A stretch of DNA of 64,000 nt from Shumkonia mesophila (GTDB taxonomy: Bacteria; Pseudomonadota; Alphaproteobacteria; Rhodospirillales; Shumkoniaceae). The DNA lies in assembly GCF_026163695.1 (NCBI RefSeq), contig NZ_JAOTID010000004.1, forward strand, positions 280,218 to 344,217, given 5' to 3'. The notes beneath the pieces are model-generated. The model did not search any database, was not told where the DNA came from, and was given only the letters and a program-made list of their open reading frames with translations. Each line of letters starts with the position of its first letter. Position 1 is the first letter of the stretch. The position numbers and the translations under genes are program-made. Positions 17,956 to 26,115 of the stretch are shown piece by piece.

Positions 17956-18732
17956 GTGGCCCTCGACATCGGATTGCGCCTCATCGACCAACTCCGCGCC
18001 CTCGCCGAGCGGGCCGGCATCGAGGTCATGGCGGTTTACAACAGCGACTTCGCGGTGGATTCGAAGGAAGACCGCTCGCCGGTGACCGAGGCCGACCGCC
18101 GGGCCGAAACCCTGATCACCAACGCGATCCGCAACGACATCACCGATGCCATCCCGATCGTCGGCGAAGAGGCGGCCTCCGCCGGCTTCGCGCCGGAGGT
18201 GAAGGGCCAGTCCTTCTGGTTGATCGATCCCTTGGACGGGACCAAGGAATTCGTGAAAAGGGGCACCGACTTCACGGTGAACATCGCGCTGATCGAGGGG
18301 GGCCGGCCGGTCCTGGGCGTCATCCACGTGCCGGTCACCGGCGACACCTTTTGGGGCAGCCGACACGGCGCCTTCGCCAGCACGGGCGGAGGCGCGCCGC
18401 GCCAAATTTCCTGCCGCCCGCGGCCCGAGGACGGCGTCGTCGCCATCGTCAGCCGCTCGCATCGCACGAAGGAAACCGACGATTACCTGAAGGGATTCGC
18501 CATCGCCCGGGAAATCAGCGTCGGCAGTTCGCTGAAATTCTGCCGCGTCGCCGCCGGCGAGGCCGACCTCTACCCGCGCATGGGCCGCACCATGGAATGG
18601 GACACCGCCGCCGGCCACGCCATCCTGCGCTTCGCAGGCGGAACCGTGCGCACCCTGGAGGGGCACGAGCTTTCCTATGGAAAACCGGGGTTCGAGAACC
18701 CCTATTTCGTGGCCACGGGGCTCCCGTCATAG
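17956..18732 (+). CDS. cysQ: 3'(2'),5'-bisphosphate nucleotidase
   Basis: Mg-dependent phosphatase of the inositol-monophosphatase fold that clears PAP from sulfate assimilation. Family motifs are in order: GEEA (~75), the metal site DPLDGTKEF, and the C-terminal WDTAAGHAILRFAGG. The GTG at 17956 is chosen because AAGGAAG lies nine bases upstream; a TTG at 17911 would add low-complexity residues. Its last third (18541-18714) is copied at 25942-26115. After the shared part this copy ends in TGLPS, whereas the other continues in frame to RAPLVHP and a stop. The C-terminal tail may therefore have been replaced when the island entered. Confidence 0.95.
   Translation: MALDIGLRLIDQLRALAERAGIEVMAVYNSDFAVDSKEDRSPVTEADRRAETLITNAIRNDITDAIPIVGEEAASAGFAPEVKGQSFWLIDPLDGTKEFVKRGTDFTVNIALIEGGRPVLGVIHVPVTGDTFWGSRHGAFASTGGGAPRQISCRPRPEDGVVAIVSRSHRTKETDDYLKGFAIAREISVGSSLKFCRVAAGEADLYPRMGRTMEWDTAAGHAILRFAGGTVRTLEGHELSYGKPGFENPYFVATGLPS
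18541..18714 (+). repeat. 174-bp direct repeat, left copy (inside cysQ)
   Basis: The 174 bases match 25942-26115 with a single difference (A in GGGCACGAGC here, G in the other copy). Identity starts and stops sharply at both ends. It marks the left border of the 18.7-25.9 kb island. Confidence 0.95.
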
Positions 18733-18814
18733 CCCTGCCGTTCGCGACATCGATGGGCGATCACGCGCGCCAGGACGAATCACATGCCGGTGGGTGAAGC
18801 GTGAAAACCGGTGT

Positions 18815-18857
18815 GGAAAAAGCGCCCGGAGGGGGAGGCCGAAGCCTCCCCCTCCGA
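18815..18857 (-). terminator. Terminator of the island operon
   Basis: A perfect 13-base stem (18827-18839 with 18844-18856) has, read on the minus strand, a TTCG loop closed by C and G, an especially stable tetraloop. It is followed on that strand by GGCGCTTTTTCC. It lies 37 bases after the ridA stop. Confidence 0.9.
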
Positions 18858-18892
18858 TGAGGATATGAGCGCCCTCCCGAACCGGTCTCGGG

Positions 18893-19282
18893 CTAGGGTG
18901 AAGCAACCGCGATGACGGCGTCGATTTCGACCGCCGCGCCAAGGGGCAGTTCGGCGACCGCCACGGTGCTTCGGCCGGGAAACGGCTCGGTGAACCACCG
19001 TCCATAGACCTCGTTCACGGCCGGGAAGTCGGCCATGTCGGTCAGAAACACCGAGACCTTGACCGCGTCGGCAAGCGCCGCACCGGCCGCCTCCGCCACC
19101 GCGGCGAGATTGCGAAGGCTGCGTTCCGCCTGGGCGGATGGGCCGCCGGACACGATCTTTCCGGTATCGGGGTCGAGGGGCAGTTGGCCCGAGACGAACA
19201 ACAGGTTGCCCACCCTAATTCCCTGCGAATAAGGACCGACGGCGGCTGGGGCGCGGTCGCTATGGATCTTGCTTCGGCTCAT
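18893..19282 (-). CDS. ridA: RidA-family enamine/imine deaminase
   Basis: Small trimeric protein that hydrolyses reactive enamines and imines released by PLP-dependent or related lyases. The 129 residues carry the family features APAAVGPYSQGIRVGNLLFVSGQ and RSTVAVAELPLGAAVEIDA, including the Arg and Glu of the active site. The start at 19282 follows GGAG; an upstream in-frame extension is not needed. It lies 19 bases after the cyuA-like gene. This fits removal of the aminoacrylate that a cysteine or serine lyase would release. Confidence 0.95.
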   Translation of the reverse strand: MSRSKIHSDRAPAAVGPYSQGIRVGNLLFVSGQLPLDPDTGKIVSGGPSAQAERSLRNLAAVAEAAGAALADAVKVSVFLTDMADFPAVNEVYGRWFTEPFPGRSTVAVAELPLGAAVEIDAVIAVASP

Positions 19283-19301
19283 GACTCCAGGCTCCTTCGC
19301 A

Positions 19302-20621
19302 TCAGTCCAACATGCCCGCATTCTTCTCGATCAACTGGATGACGACCGAGTCCGTCTGCTGCATGCCGCGATGGTTGAGCACGCCCAGATTCTCGAAGGT
19401 CTCCTCGATGGTGCGACCGACGATGCCCTCGCCAGCCGGGCAGTATGCGCCCTCCATGGCGAGGCGAGCGAAGTGAATCGCCGACATCACCGTCGAGCTC
19501 ACCTTGTAGGCGCACGACAGCTTGGCCCCGTCGCACAGCATACCCGCGAACGTACCGATGACCGACTGCATCGCCTTGATCATCAGCGTGGTGTCGCCAC
19601 CCAAAAGATAGACCGCTGCCGCGGCCACTCCGGTCGCCGGCGCGATGGTGCATCCGCAGAAGGCCGTCAGGCGACCCGTGAACCCCTTGATGTAGATCGT
19701 AATGGCGGATGCAATGGCGAGGGCGTGCGCCAGTTGTTTGCGGTCGGCCCCGATCTCTTGCGCGAAACCGTACACCCCGAGGAAGTTGGCAATGCCGTGG
19801 TTGCCGCTGCCCGACAGCGACATCACCCGAACCGGCAGGCCGCGCATCCGCGCCTCGCTGGCCGCGCCAGAAAGGAGCTGGACGCGCGCCGCGCCGGCGT
19901 CTACCCCCGTCGCCGGGTTCTTCCAGCCGGCGAGGGCCCGGCCCAGCGGCTGATGCTTCGCGATGCCGGCCCTGGCGGCAGCGAGGTTCACTTCGGCGGC
20001 CTCGATCAGCCAGTCCAGCGACGCGGGGCTCAGTCGGATGACGGCGTCGATAACCTCGGCGACGCTATAGACGCCGAGGTCCGCTTCCTCACCTTTTCCG
20101 GACGACGTCTTTGGAGCGGAGTACACGACCGTCTCGTTCTTCGAGACCTCGATGAAATGGGCATGCGTGCCCTGGATCGTCGCCGATGCGCGATCCAGCC
20201 CCGCCTCGACATCGGCCCGGAAATAGACGACGTCCGGAGCGCGCCCGTCAAACTTCACGGTAATCGCGTTTGCTGCCACCATCGCGTTCGCCGCCGCAAT
20301 TGCCTTGTCGTCGACGAAGTCGAGGATGGCCAGGCTGGCGTCGCTGCGCTGGATGACCGCACCGAGCGCGGCAGCCACCTGGATCCCCTGCAAATCGGTT
20401 CCCGGAATTCCAACGAGAAGGCCATTCTTGTAGACGTTGGCGCTGACGGTGACGGCCACCCGCACCGGTGCCGCACCCAGCGCCTCGACCGCCCGGGCGA
20501 CGACCAGCGCAGCGGCCGCCACCTCGGTACAGCCGGTCGCCGGCTGGATCTCAGCTTCCATTTCGCGGATCAGGATAGCGCCAAGATCCGTCCCAGCCTT
20601 CAAAGGTGTAGTAATATTCAC
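19302..20621 (-). CDS. L-cysteine desulfidase / UPF0597 (CyuA-like) Fe-S lyase
   Basis: Belongs to the family of CyuA and archaeal L-cysteine desulfidase, related to the alpha part of Fe-S serine dehydratases; it is expected to eliminate H2S (or water) from an amino acid to give an enamine. It has 439 residues. Conserved cysteines appear in IQPATGCTE (near 40), AFCGCTIAPATG and GMLCDGAKLSC, fitting an active-site Cys and a 4Fe-4S site. The GTG at 20621 is chosen for the AGAGGA nine bases upstream; an ATG at 20645 lacks a ribosome site. The actual substrate is not known and the TRAP-linked context may point to something other than cysteine. Confidence 0.85.
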   Translation of the reverse strand: MNITTPLKAGTDLGAILIREMEAEIQPATGCTEVAAAALVVARAVEALGAAPVRVAVTVSANVYKNGLLVGIPGTDLQGIQVAAALGAVIQRSDASLAILDFVDDKAIAAANAMVAANAITVKFDGRAPDVVYFRADVEAGLDRASATIQGTHAHFIEVSKNETVVYSAPKTSSGKGEEADLGVYSVAEVIDAVIRLSPASLDWLIEAAEVNLAAARAGIAKHQPLGRALAGWKNPATGVDAGAARVQLLSGAASEARMRGLPVRVMSLSGSGNHGIANFLGVYGFAQEIGADRKQLAHALAIASAITIYIKGFTGRLTAFCGCTIAPATGVAAAAVYLLGGDTTLMIKAMQSVIGTFAGMLCDGAKLSCAYKVSSTVMSAIHFARLAMEGAYCPAGEGIVGRTIEETFENLGVLNHRGMQQTDSVVIQLIEKNAGMLD

Positions 20622-20794
20622 AGCGATTACTCCTCTTGTTATCATAATAAAAGCCCTGCAATATTTAAAGAAATCGAAATAAAATATAGAAATTTTACAC
20701 AAAACCACCCTCCCGCAAGAATTGTCTTGCGGCTCACACTGAATATGTTTTCTCAGATCAAATTAGATTCAGATAATGTATAATATACTTTAAC

Positions 20795-20826
20795 ATTGGG
20801 CGCCGGATACAGGCCCGACGCCCAAT
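20795..20826 (-). promoter_or_regulatory. Stem-loop between dctM and the cyuA-like gene
   Basis: ATTGGGCG (20795-20802) pairs with CGCCCAAT (20819-20826) around a 16-base loop, within the 215-base AT-rich gap between these genes. It may protect or attenuate the mRNA upstream of cyuA-ridA. The T-rich tract after it on the minus strand is weak, so full termination is doubtful. Confidence 0.4.
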
Positions 20827-20836
20827 ACAATTGGCT

Positions 20837-22129
20837 TCAGATCAAGGCATCGGGCAGAAACGTCCGCGGCAGGAACAGGTAGATGTCCGGCACGAGGATG
20901 CCGATCAGGACTACCGCCAGGACGATCAGCAGGATCGGCGCCGCAGCGGCGAAAGCCTTGATCGCGGGCACCTCGCCGATCTGGGCGGCGATCAACAGGC
21001 AGATCCCATAGGGCGGGGTCACCTGCCCCATGGTCAGGCAGATCACCACGACAAGCCCCAACTGGATCGGGTTGGTCCCGATCACGTCACCGAGGTGCTG
21101 GAGAATGGGCAGGAAGATGATGACTGCGGTGATCGGGCTCAGAACCGTGCCGACGATCAGGAGGAATACGACGATCATCAGGTAGACGCCGATCGGGTTG
21201 TCGGTGATCGAGAGGATCAGCTGGGCGACGTCCTCGGCGATATTGAGATAGGCGATCAGGTATCCCATCACGCCCGCCGTCGCCACGCAGAACAGCGGCA
21301 GGGCATAGGTCACCACGGCCTCGCTCAGCATGCCGGGCAGCTCGGCGAGACGAACATTCCGATAGAACCCCAGGGCCAGCACAAGTCCGTAGGCCACCGC
21401 GATGGCCGCGGCTTCGGTGGCGGTGAAGACACCGCCGGTGATGCCGCCCAGGATGATCACCGGAAGCAGGAGCACCGGCAGCGCGCGCACGGTGATGCGG
21501 CACTTCTCGCCGAACGGCGTCCGCGGCTTGGCGGGAAAGCCGTACCTTACCGCCAGGACATAGGTATAGGCCATCTGGCCGAAGCCGATGAGGACGCCCG
21601 GAACGATCCCGCCGAGAAACAAGGCGCCGATCGAGACGTTGCCGAACGCCCCGTAAAGGATCATCAGGATGCTTGGCGGGATGATCATGCCAAGGATCGA
21701 CGAGCAGGCCGTGATCGCCACCGAGTAGGGAACCGGATAGCCGGCCTTCTTCATCGCCGGAATCAGCACGGCACCAATACTCGCGGTGTCGGCGGCCGCC
21801 GACCCGGAGATGCTGGCAAACAGCATGCTGACGGCGACATTGACGTGGCCGAGGCCGCCTCGGACACTCCCGACGAACGCGTCGGCGACCTTCAACAGAC
21901 GGTCGGTAATCCCCCCGTCGTTCATCAGCCGGCCCAGAAACAGGAAGAAGGGCACCGCCAGCAGCGGGAAGGAATCGATGCTGGTGAACATCTGGTTCGC
22001 GACGCACAGCATCGGAAGTCCGAGTTCCCAGATCGTCAAGAGACACGCGATTCCGATGGCGAAGGCAATCGGTACGCCGACGAAAATCAGGACAAGAAAG
22101 CTCACAATCAAAAGAATGGCCGGAAACAT
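20837..22129 (-). CDS. dctM: TRAP transporter large permease (DctM)
   Basis: Large membrane subunit of a tripartite ATP-independent periplasmic transporter, about 430 residues and 12 hydrophobic segments. The family stretch PLLAVPFFLFLGRLMNDGGITDRLLKVADAFVG and SISGSAAADTASIGAVLIPAMKKAGY identify it. It starts three bases after dctQ, so the two are co-translated. With dctP and dctQ it should import a carboxylate, using the Na+ or H+ gradient. Confidence 0.96.
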   Translation of the reverse strand: MFPAILLIVSFLVLIFVGVPIAFAIGIACLLTIWELGLPMLCVANQMFTSIDSFPLLAVPFFLFLGRLMNDGGITDRLLKVADAFVGSVRGGLGHVNVAVSMLFASISGSAAADTASIGAVLIPAMKKAGYPVPYSVAITACSSILGMIIPPSILMILYGAFGNVSIGALFLGGIVPGVLIGFGQMAYTYVLAVRYGFPAKPRTPFGEKCRITVRALPVLLLPVIILGGITGGVFTATEAAAIAVAYGLVLALGFYRNVRLAELPGMLSEAVVTYALPLFCVATAGVMGYLIAYLNIAEDVAQLILSITDNPIGVYLMIVVFLLIVGTVLSPITAVIIFLPILQHLGDVIGTNPIQLGLVVVICLTMGQVTPPYGICLLIAAQIGEVPAIKAFAAAAPILLIVLAVVLIGILVPDIYLFLPRTFLPDALI

Positions 22130-22132
22130 GAT

Positions 22133-22636
22133 CTACTTCCCCTGAACTCGAATAGTCACCTGCTTAATGTCGGCAACGATGATTTCCACAAGGAACATCG
22201 CCATCACGATGCCGGCGATCGGCAAGGAGATGTAGATGTAGAACCACGGAATCTCGAGGGCCGACGAAAGCCTGTGCAACCCCATCCAAGCGAAGGTCGA
22301 TCCGGGGAAGATCATCACCCAGATGAACAGCAGCATCGCCGCCTGCGCGAAAAACTTCAGGGCCGTGGCCGCCCAGAAAAGCCTTTTCGGTACGATTTCG
22401 ACCACATAGTGGGCCTGACGACGCACGGCGACCGCGGCACCAAGCATCAGTGTCCACATGAAACACATGCGAGCCACCTCATCCAACCAAATGATCGAAA
22501 TTTGAATGTAATTGCGGGCCACTACCTGAGAAAATATTGCCACGATATAAATCATAAAGACAGGGCCAACTATACTTAAGATGAATCTTTCAGCAACGTT
22601 GTTGATTTTTGTTATCACGGACGCCTCCAAGATCAT
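22133..22636 (-). CDS. dctQ: TRAP transporter small permease (DctQ)
   Basis: Four-helix membrane subunit of 167 residues that pairs with DctM. The DctQ hallmark IWLDEVARMCFMWTLMLGAAVAVRRQAHYVVE lies in the middle. It sits between dctP (98 bases upstream) and dctM (three bases downstream) in the usual P-Q-M order. Confidence 0.95.
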   Translation of the reverse strand: MILEASVITKINNVAERFILSIVGPVFMIYIVAIFSQVVARNYIQISIIWLDEVARMCFMWTLMLGAAVAVRRQAHYVVEIVPKRLFWAATALKFFAQAAMLLFIWVMIFPGSTFAWMGLHRLSSALEIPWFYIYISLPIAGIVMAMFLVEIIVADIKQVTIRVQGK

Positions 22637-22734
22637 TTTTTATTTGGATTCGCTCATCATGCTGCCTTGGCAGCACGGCGTGACCTAAAAATGGGGAAGG
22701 AGGACGCGCCCCCTTCCCCTCCCCGATGGAGCGG

Positions 22735-23730
22735 CTACTTCTGCCCCACTCGAATCAACTCGAGAACGTCCTTCATCTTCTTCTGCGAAGCGAACTCGTC
22801 CTGCAGCGGCACGACGAGCGCCATGAACGCCCGCTTGTCGACCTCGCTGACCTTGACGCCGTATTTCGCCTGAAGTTCATCGAGGAAGGCGGCGTCATAT
22901 TTGTCACCGTTCTTCGTGCAGAGGGCGGCGGCCTCGACCGCGACGTCTTCGACGATCTTCTGGAATTCCTTCGGCAGCCGGTTGTAGGTCGCGGTACTCA
23001 TCGAAATGTGGCTAACCATGACCTGATGCTCGGTCTTGGCATGGTAGGGCCCGACCTCGTAAAGCTTGCTGCCCTTATAGCCGCTGATGGTGCTCTCGAA
23101 GCCCTGCACGACCCCGGTCTGGACGGCCGTGTATATCTCGGACCACGGCAAAGTCGTCGGCAGGGTGCCGAGGGCCTTCCAGATGTCCGCCTCGATCTTC
23201 GCCGCGGTAACCCGCATCTTCATGCCCTTGAGGTCGTCCGGCGTCGTGATGGGCCGCGTGTTGTTGCTCATGTTCCGCACGCCGCCACTGGTGAAGGCGA
23301 GCAGCTTGAATCCGAGGTCGCGGTCGCCATGGATTTTCGCGAACTTCGCGAACAGCGCACCGCCATTCGCCGTCGCGCGGCTGAATGCGGCGACGTTATC
23401 GAACAGGTAGTTGAGACTGAAGATCTGATACTCGGGAATGAAGGGGGCTGCGTTCTGGGTCGATCCAATCACGAAATCGACGGTGCCCATGCGCATCTCG
23501 TCGATAGACGACTGGTCCGTGCCCAGGGCGCCCCCGGGGAAAACGTTGATCTTGACTTCGCCCTTCGTCCGCTTCGCGATCTCAGCGGCCATGTATTCGC
23601 CGGCGTCGATCCAGGGGTGAGGCTTGGTCACCACCGTCGCCAGCCGAAGATCGTACTTCGCCTGGGCACTGCCGGAAGACACGATGCCGATCGCAGCGGC
23701 AACCAACAATAACCCAAATAGCCTCTTCAT
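22735..23730 (-). CDS. dctP: TRAP transporter solute-binding protein (DctP)
   Basis: Periplasmic binding protein of 331 residues with a cleavable signal (LLLVAAAIGIVSSGSAQA). The DctP family stretch FPGGALGTDQSSIDEMRMGTVDF, the LKGMKMRV segment carrying the carboxylate-binding Arg, and the PWSEIYTAVQTGVVQGFEST segment are present. The ligand should be an organic acid. Neighbouring genes suggest a sulfur- or amino-containing one, which is inference. Confidence 0.95.
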   Translation of the reverse strand: MKRLFGLLLVAAAIGIVSSGSAQAKYDLRLATVVTKPHPWIDAGEYMAAEIAKRTKGEVKINVFPGGALGTDQSSIDEMRMGTVDFVIGSTQNAAPFIPEYQIFSLNYLFDNVAAFSRATANGGALFAKFAKIHGDRDLGFKLLAFTSGGVRNMSNNTRPITTPDDLKGMKMRVTAAKIEADIWKALGTLPTTLPWSEIYTAVQTGVVQGFESTISGYKGSKLYEVGPYHAKTEHQVMVSHISMSTATYNRLPKEFQKIVEDVAVEAAALCTKNGDKYDAAFLDELQAKYGVKVSEVDKRAFMALVVPLQDEFASQKKMKDVLELIRVGQK

Positions 23731-23809
23731 CGTTTGCCTCCTATGCGTTTAAATTTTGTGCCGGCCAAAAGCGGGCGCGGCGACCCCACGACCGCCGCGC
23801 CCCATCGAA

Positions 23810-24763
23810 TCACGCCGCTACGGCCAGCGCTTCTTCGTTCAGCGTGTCACGTACGCACTGCAGGATATGCTCGGGCGCGTGGGTCATCACCGTGCAACCT
23901 GGAGCCAGGATGAACTTCTTTCGCCCGACCTGCGAGATCGCGTCGTGGATTTCGGCGCGAATGGCCGTGCGGGTTTTCTCGATCAGTTTCGTATGGTCGA
24001 CGCCACCCATCAGGCACTTGTCGGTCCGCCTGCGCAACTCGGCGAGCGACGGGCAGGTATCGTTGCGATCCCACCAACTGAAGACTTCGCACGGATAGTC
24101 GAGAACCCGCGAGAAATCCAACTGCGACTGGCAAACGTGGAGAATCCGCACCATGCCCTTCATCTCTTCCAGAACGCGCACCTCGTAGGGTCGCATGAAC
24201 TCGCGGAAGATTTCTTCGGTAACGCCCTTCGGATGCGGCGGACAGATGGCGCCGTTCACCGAATAGAGAACGCCGTCAACGCCGATCCGCTTGATCTCGC
24301 GGACGTAGGCCAGCATGGTCTCGGTGGCCGCTTCCAGCATCGGCTTCGCTTCTTTGGGATTGTCGAAAACCATCTGTGCCTTCTCGAAGCCCACCTTGCG
24401 CATGATCTGCTGGAAGGGGTCGAACAAGGTGTCGATGATGGGCCAATCGGGTCCGAGGTCCGCACGCAGGCATTTCAAGCAACGGAACTGCTCGGTATAG
24501 GTCCGATGCTCCATCGATTGTGGCCGGAATTTCAGCATGTCCTGCGGCGTTTCGAGGGTCTCGAGACCTTCCGGCAGGGGATAGCGATAGTCGTTGACGA
24601 CCTTGGCCAGATCCCAATCGTAGTACCTCAAATAACGCGCATGAAGCCGGGCCGTCTCGGCGCCATCGACGATATCCGTCCCGAAATGAATCCACATGAT
24701 GCCGGGAATGCGATCCACCTTCTCGCCATTCACGGCGGCGTGAAGTCGTTCTACTTTCTTCAT
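23810..24763 (-). CDS. UroD-like protein, probable corrinoid/thiol methyltransferase
   Basis: Member of the uroporphyrinogen decarboxylase superfamily, 317 residues, starting MKKVERLHAAVNGEKVDRIP. It carries HVC (in RILHVCQSQLD) and later LAPGCTVMTHAP, matching the His-X-Cys ... Cys zinc pattern of MtaA/CmuA-type methyltransferases rather than true HemE. It is therefore more likely to move a methyl group to or from a thiol or corrinoid than to make haem. No corrinoid-binding protein is encoded nearby. It is the first structural gene after gntR, so it probably acts on the imported substrate. Confidence 0.8.
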   Translation of the reverse strand: MKKVERLHAAVNGEKVDRIPGIMWIHFGTDIVDGAETARLHARYLRYYDWDLAKVVNDYRYPLPEGLETLETPQDMLKFRPQSMEHRTYTEQFRCLKCLRADLGPDWPIIDTLFDPFQQIMRKVGFEKAQMVFDNPKEAKPMLEAATETMLAYVREIKRIGVDGVLYSVNGAICPPHPKGVTEEIFREFMRPYEVRVLEEMKGMVRILHVCQSQLDFSRVLDYPCEVFSWWDRNDTCPSLAELRRRTDKCLMGGVDHTKLIEKTRTAIRAEIHDAISQVGRKKFILAPGCTVMTHAPEHILQCVRDTLNEEALAVAA

Positions 24764-24772
24764 TGTTTCACT

Positions 24773-24805
24773 CCGTATCAGATTGTGAACTACTTAAGAT
24801 ACGGG
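24773..24805. promoter_or_regulatory. Inverted repeat upstream of the UroD-like gene
   Basis: CCGTATC (24773-24779) and GATACGG (24799-24805) form a 7-base inverted repeat with a 19-base gap, in the AT-rich spacer between gntR and the UroD-like gene. It could be a regulator site or a weak hairpin. It does not match the ACATGTCA boxes upstream of gntR. Confidence 0.3.
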
Positions 24806-24880
24806 GCGAATTACCGCTTCGGGGAGTCGTACGTGTAGTTTATTGTTGTTTTTGTTTTAGCGTTTATTTGTACAGTATCT

Positions 24881-25591
24881 TCATGCAGCACCAAGCTTCG
24901 CGTCGCGATCCAGAATCGACGGGTGATTTATCAACTCATCGACGAAAAGTTTCCGCGCCGTCTGGAGATGCTCGTGGCTGATGGCTTCGGCTCGATCTCC
25001 GTCTCCTTCGCGGATCGCAGCGAGCAGCGCCAAGTGCTGTGCGCGCGCTGTGCGGTTTATGTCGGTGCCGGCCAGTCCGAGGTGGCGAATGCGCTGACTT
25101 TCGTCGAGATGCTGGATTATGGCCACCGCCAAACGCCAGTTCCCGGAGGCGTTCGCGATGGTCGCGTGGAGTTCGTAGGTCGCCTGCAAGTAGATCGCCC
25201 GGCTTACCGGATCTCCCGGTCGATACTCCTGGCGGCAGATCTCCGCCAACCGATCCAGGACACTGCCGCCGATTCGTCCCGCCGCCATACGGGCTGCCTT
25301 GGGTTCGAGAATGATCCGCATCTCGAAGACGTCGATGACATCCCGGATGGTCAACCGCGCGACCCGATGGCCGCGCCGCGCAAGGGGCTCGACCAATCTT
25401 TCCTGGCAAAGGCGGGACAGCGCGCTGCGGATGGGAGCCTTTCCAAGCCCGTAGCGCTGCGCGAGATGCGCCTCGGAAACCTGCTCGCCCGGCTTCAGAC
25501 GGCACTGAACGATGTCCGACCGCAACAACTCGTACGCCGTATCGATCAGCCGTTTCGGCGAATCCGGTGTATCTGGGGTTTGGCGGTGCAC
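24881..25591 (-). CDS. GntR-family regulator (FCD subfamily)
   Basis: DNA-binding repressor or activator of about 236 residues. Residues ~15-80 are a winged helix (YELLRSDIVQCRLKPGEQVSEAHLAQRYGLGKAPIRSALSRL), and the remainder is an all-helical FCD ligand domain with the metal-site pattern (ELHATIANASGN ... EHLQTARKLF). The GTG at 25591 has GGAG six bases upstream. An ATG at 25633 has no ribosome site and lies 3 bases from a palindromic box. As the first gene of the island operon it probably senses the imported acid or a product of it. Confidence 0.9.
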   Translation of the reverse strand: MHRQTPDTPDSPKRLIDTAYELLRSDIVQCRLKPGEQVSEAHLAQRYGLGKAPIRSALSRLCQERLVEPLARRGHRVARLTIRDVIDVFEMRIILEPKAARMAAGRIGGSVLDRLAEICRQEYRPGDPVSRAIYLQATYELHATIANASGNWRLAVAIIQHLDESQRIRHLGLAGTDINRTARAQHLALLAAIREGDGDRAEAISHEHLQTARKLFVDELINHPSILDRDAKLGAA

Positions 25592-25635
25592 GGCAGTCTC
25601 CGTTGAAATGCCAGAGGAGCATATTGAGCTCATTC

Positions 25636-25677
25636 TGACATGTCAATTACAAAATATTTTCCGCTGTTAACATGTCA
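25636..25677. promoter_or_regulatory. Paired ACATGTCA boxes, likely GntR operator
   Basis: The 10-base palindrome TGACATGTCA (25636-25645) and a second TAACATGTCA (25668-25677) are spaced 32 bases apart, three helical turns, in an AT-rich region directly upstream of the GntR gene. Placement and symmetry fit autoregulation. No further copy was noticed upstream of the other island genes. Confidence 0.5.
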
Positions 25678-25804
25678 TAAATTTAAAAAGGAGCCCCGAC
25701 GCCCCATTCGCGAACGGCGCGGCACCCCGCCCCCCTTCCGGGCGCACGGACCCCGAAAATGCTTGGCCGCCCTGCCCCGGAAACCAGCCGTCGCCGACAA
25801 GCAA

Positions 25805-25945
25805 AACGACGGCTCCCTCTACTGCGATAGGCACACCCACGGTGCCGACATCATCGTGGTGATCAACAACCGCAATCCCCATACCAGCGACAAGGGTGGC
25901 TCACGCGAGATGATGATCATCGGCATGGGCAAGCATCATGGTGCC
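25805..25945 (+). pseudogene. Relic of a LarA-like (DUF2088, lactate-racemase-domain) gene
   Basis: About 46 codons read DGSLYCDRHTHGAD, then IIVVINNRNPHTSDKGG, then MMIIGMGKHHGA. This follows the LarA/DUF2088 pattern (VYVDRH ... NRVKPHTDFRG ... KMMxIGLGKHKGA), with the expected His, Pro and Lys-His in register. There is no start region, and the frame runs directly into the copied cysQ segment, so only an internal fragment remains. The lost gene may have belonged to the island pathway, reading divergently from gntR. Confidence 0.6.
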
Positions 25946-26115
25946 GCGTCGCCGCCGGCGAGGCCGACCTCTACCCGCGCATGGGCCGCACCATGGAATG
26001 GGACACCGCCGCCGGCCACGCCATCCTGCGCTTCGCAGGCGGAACCGTGCGCACCCTGGAGGGGCACGGGCTTTCCTATGGAAAACCGGGGTTCGAGAAC
26101 CCCTATTTCGTGGCC
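25942..26115 (+). repeat. 174-bp direct repeat, right copy
   Basis: Identical to 18541-18714 except for one base, in the same orientation. It marks the right border of the island and joins the LarA-like relic to the end of the broken cysQ copy. Confidence 0.95.

Larger units (their letters stand above)
18715..25941. mobile_element. Putative integrated catabolic island between cysQ repeats
   Basis: About 7.2 kb lying between two copies of the 174-bp cysQ segment. It holds seven genes on the minus strand plus a relic of a LarA-like gene, and its spacers are visibly more AT-rich than the rest of the window. No integrase, transposase or short terminal repeat is seen. The layout is what a single crossover between a circular molecule and the chromosomal cysQ would leave. 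That origin is inference. Confidence 0.55.

Noticed and set aside
20831..22579. 582-codon open frame on the plus strand opposite dctM and dctQ
   Set aside because: Its translation is rich in Asp, Gln, His and Arg with no domain pattern, as expected from the antisense of a GC-rich membrane-protein gene.
23810..24763. True haem-pathway uroporphyrinogen decarboxylase (hemE)
   Set aside because: Catabolic context and the His-X-Cys ... Cys zinc pattern favour a methyltransferase-type relative.
18715..25941. Classical integron, transposon or tRNA-targeted element
   Set aside because: No integrase, transposase, tRNA gene, attC site or short terminal repeats were found.
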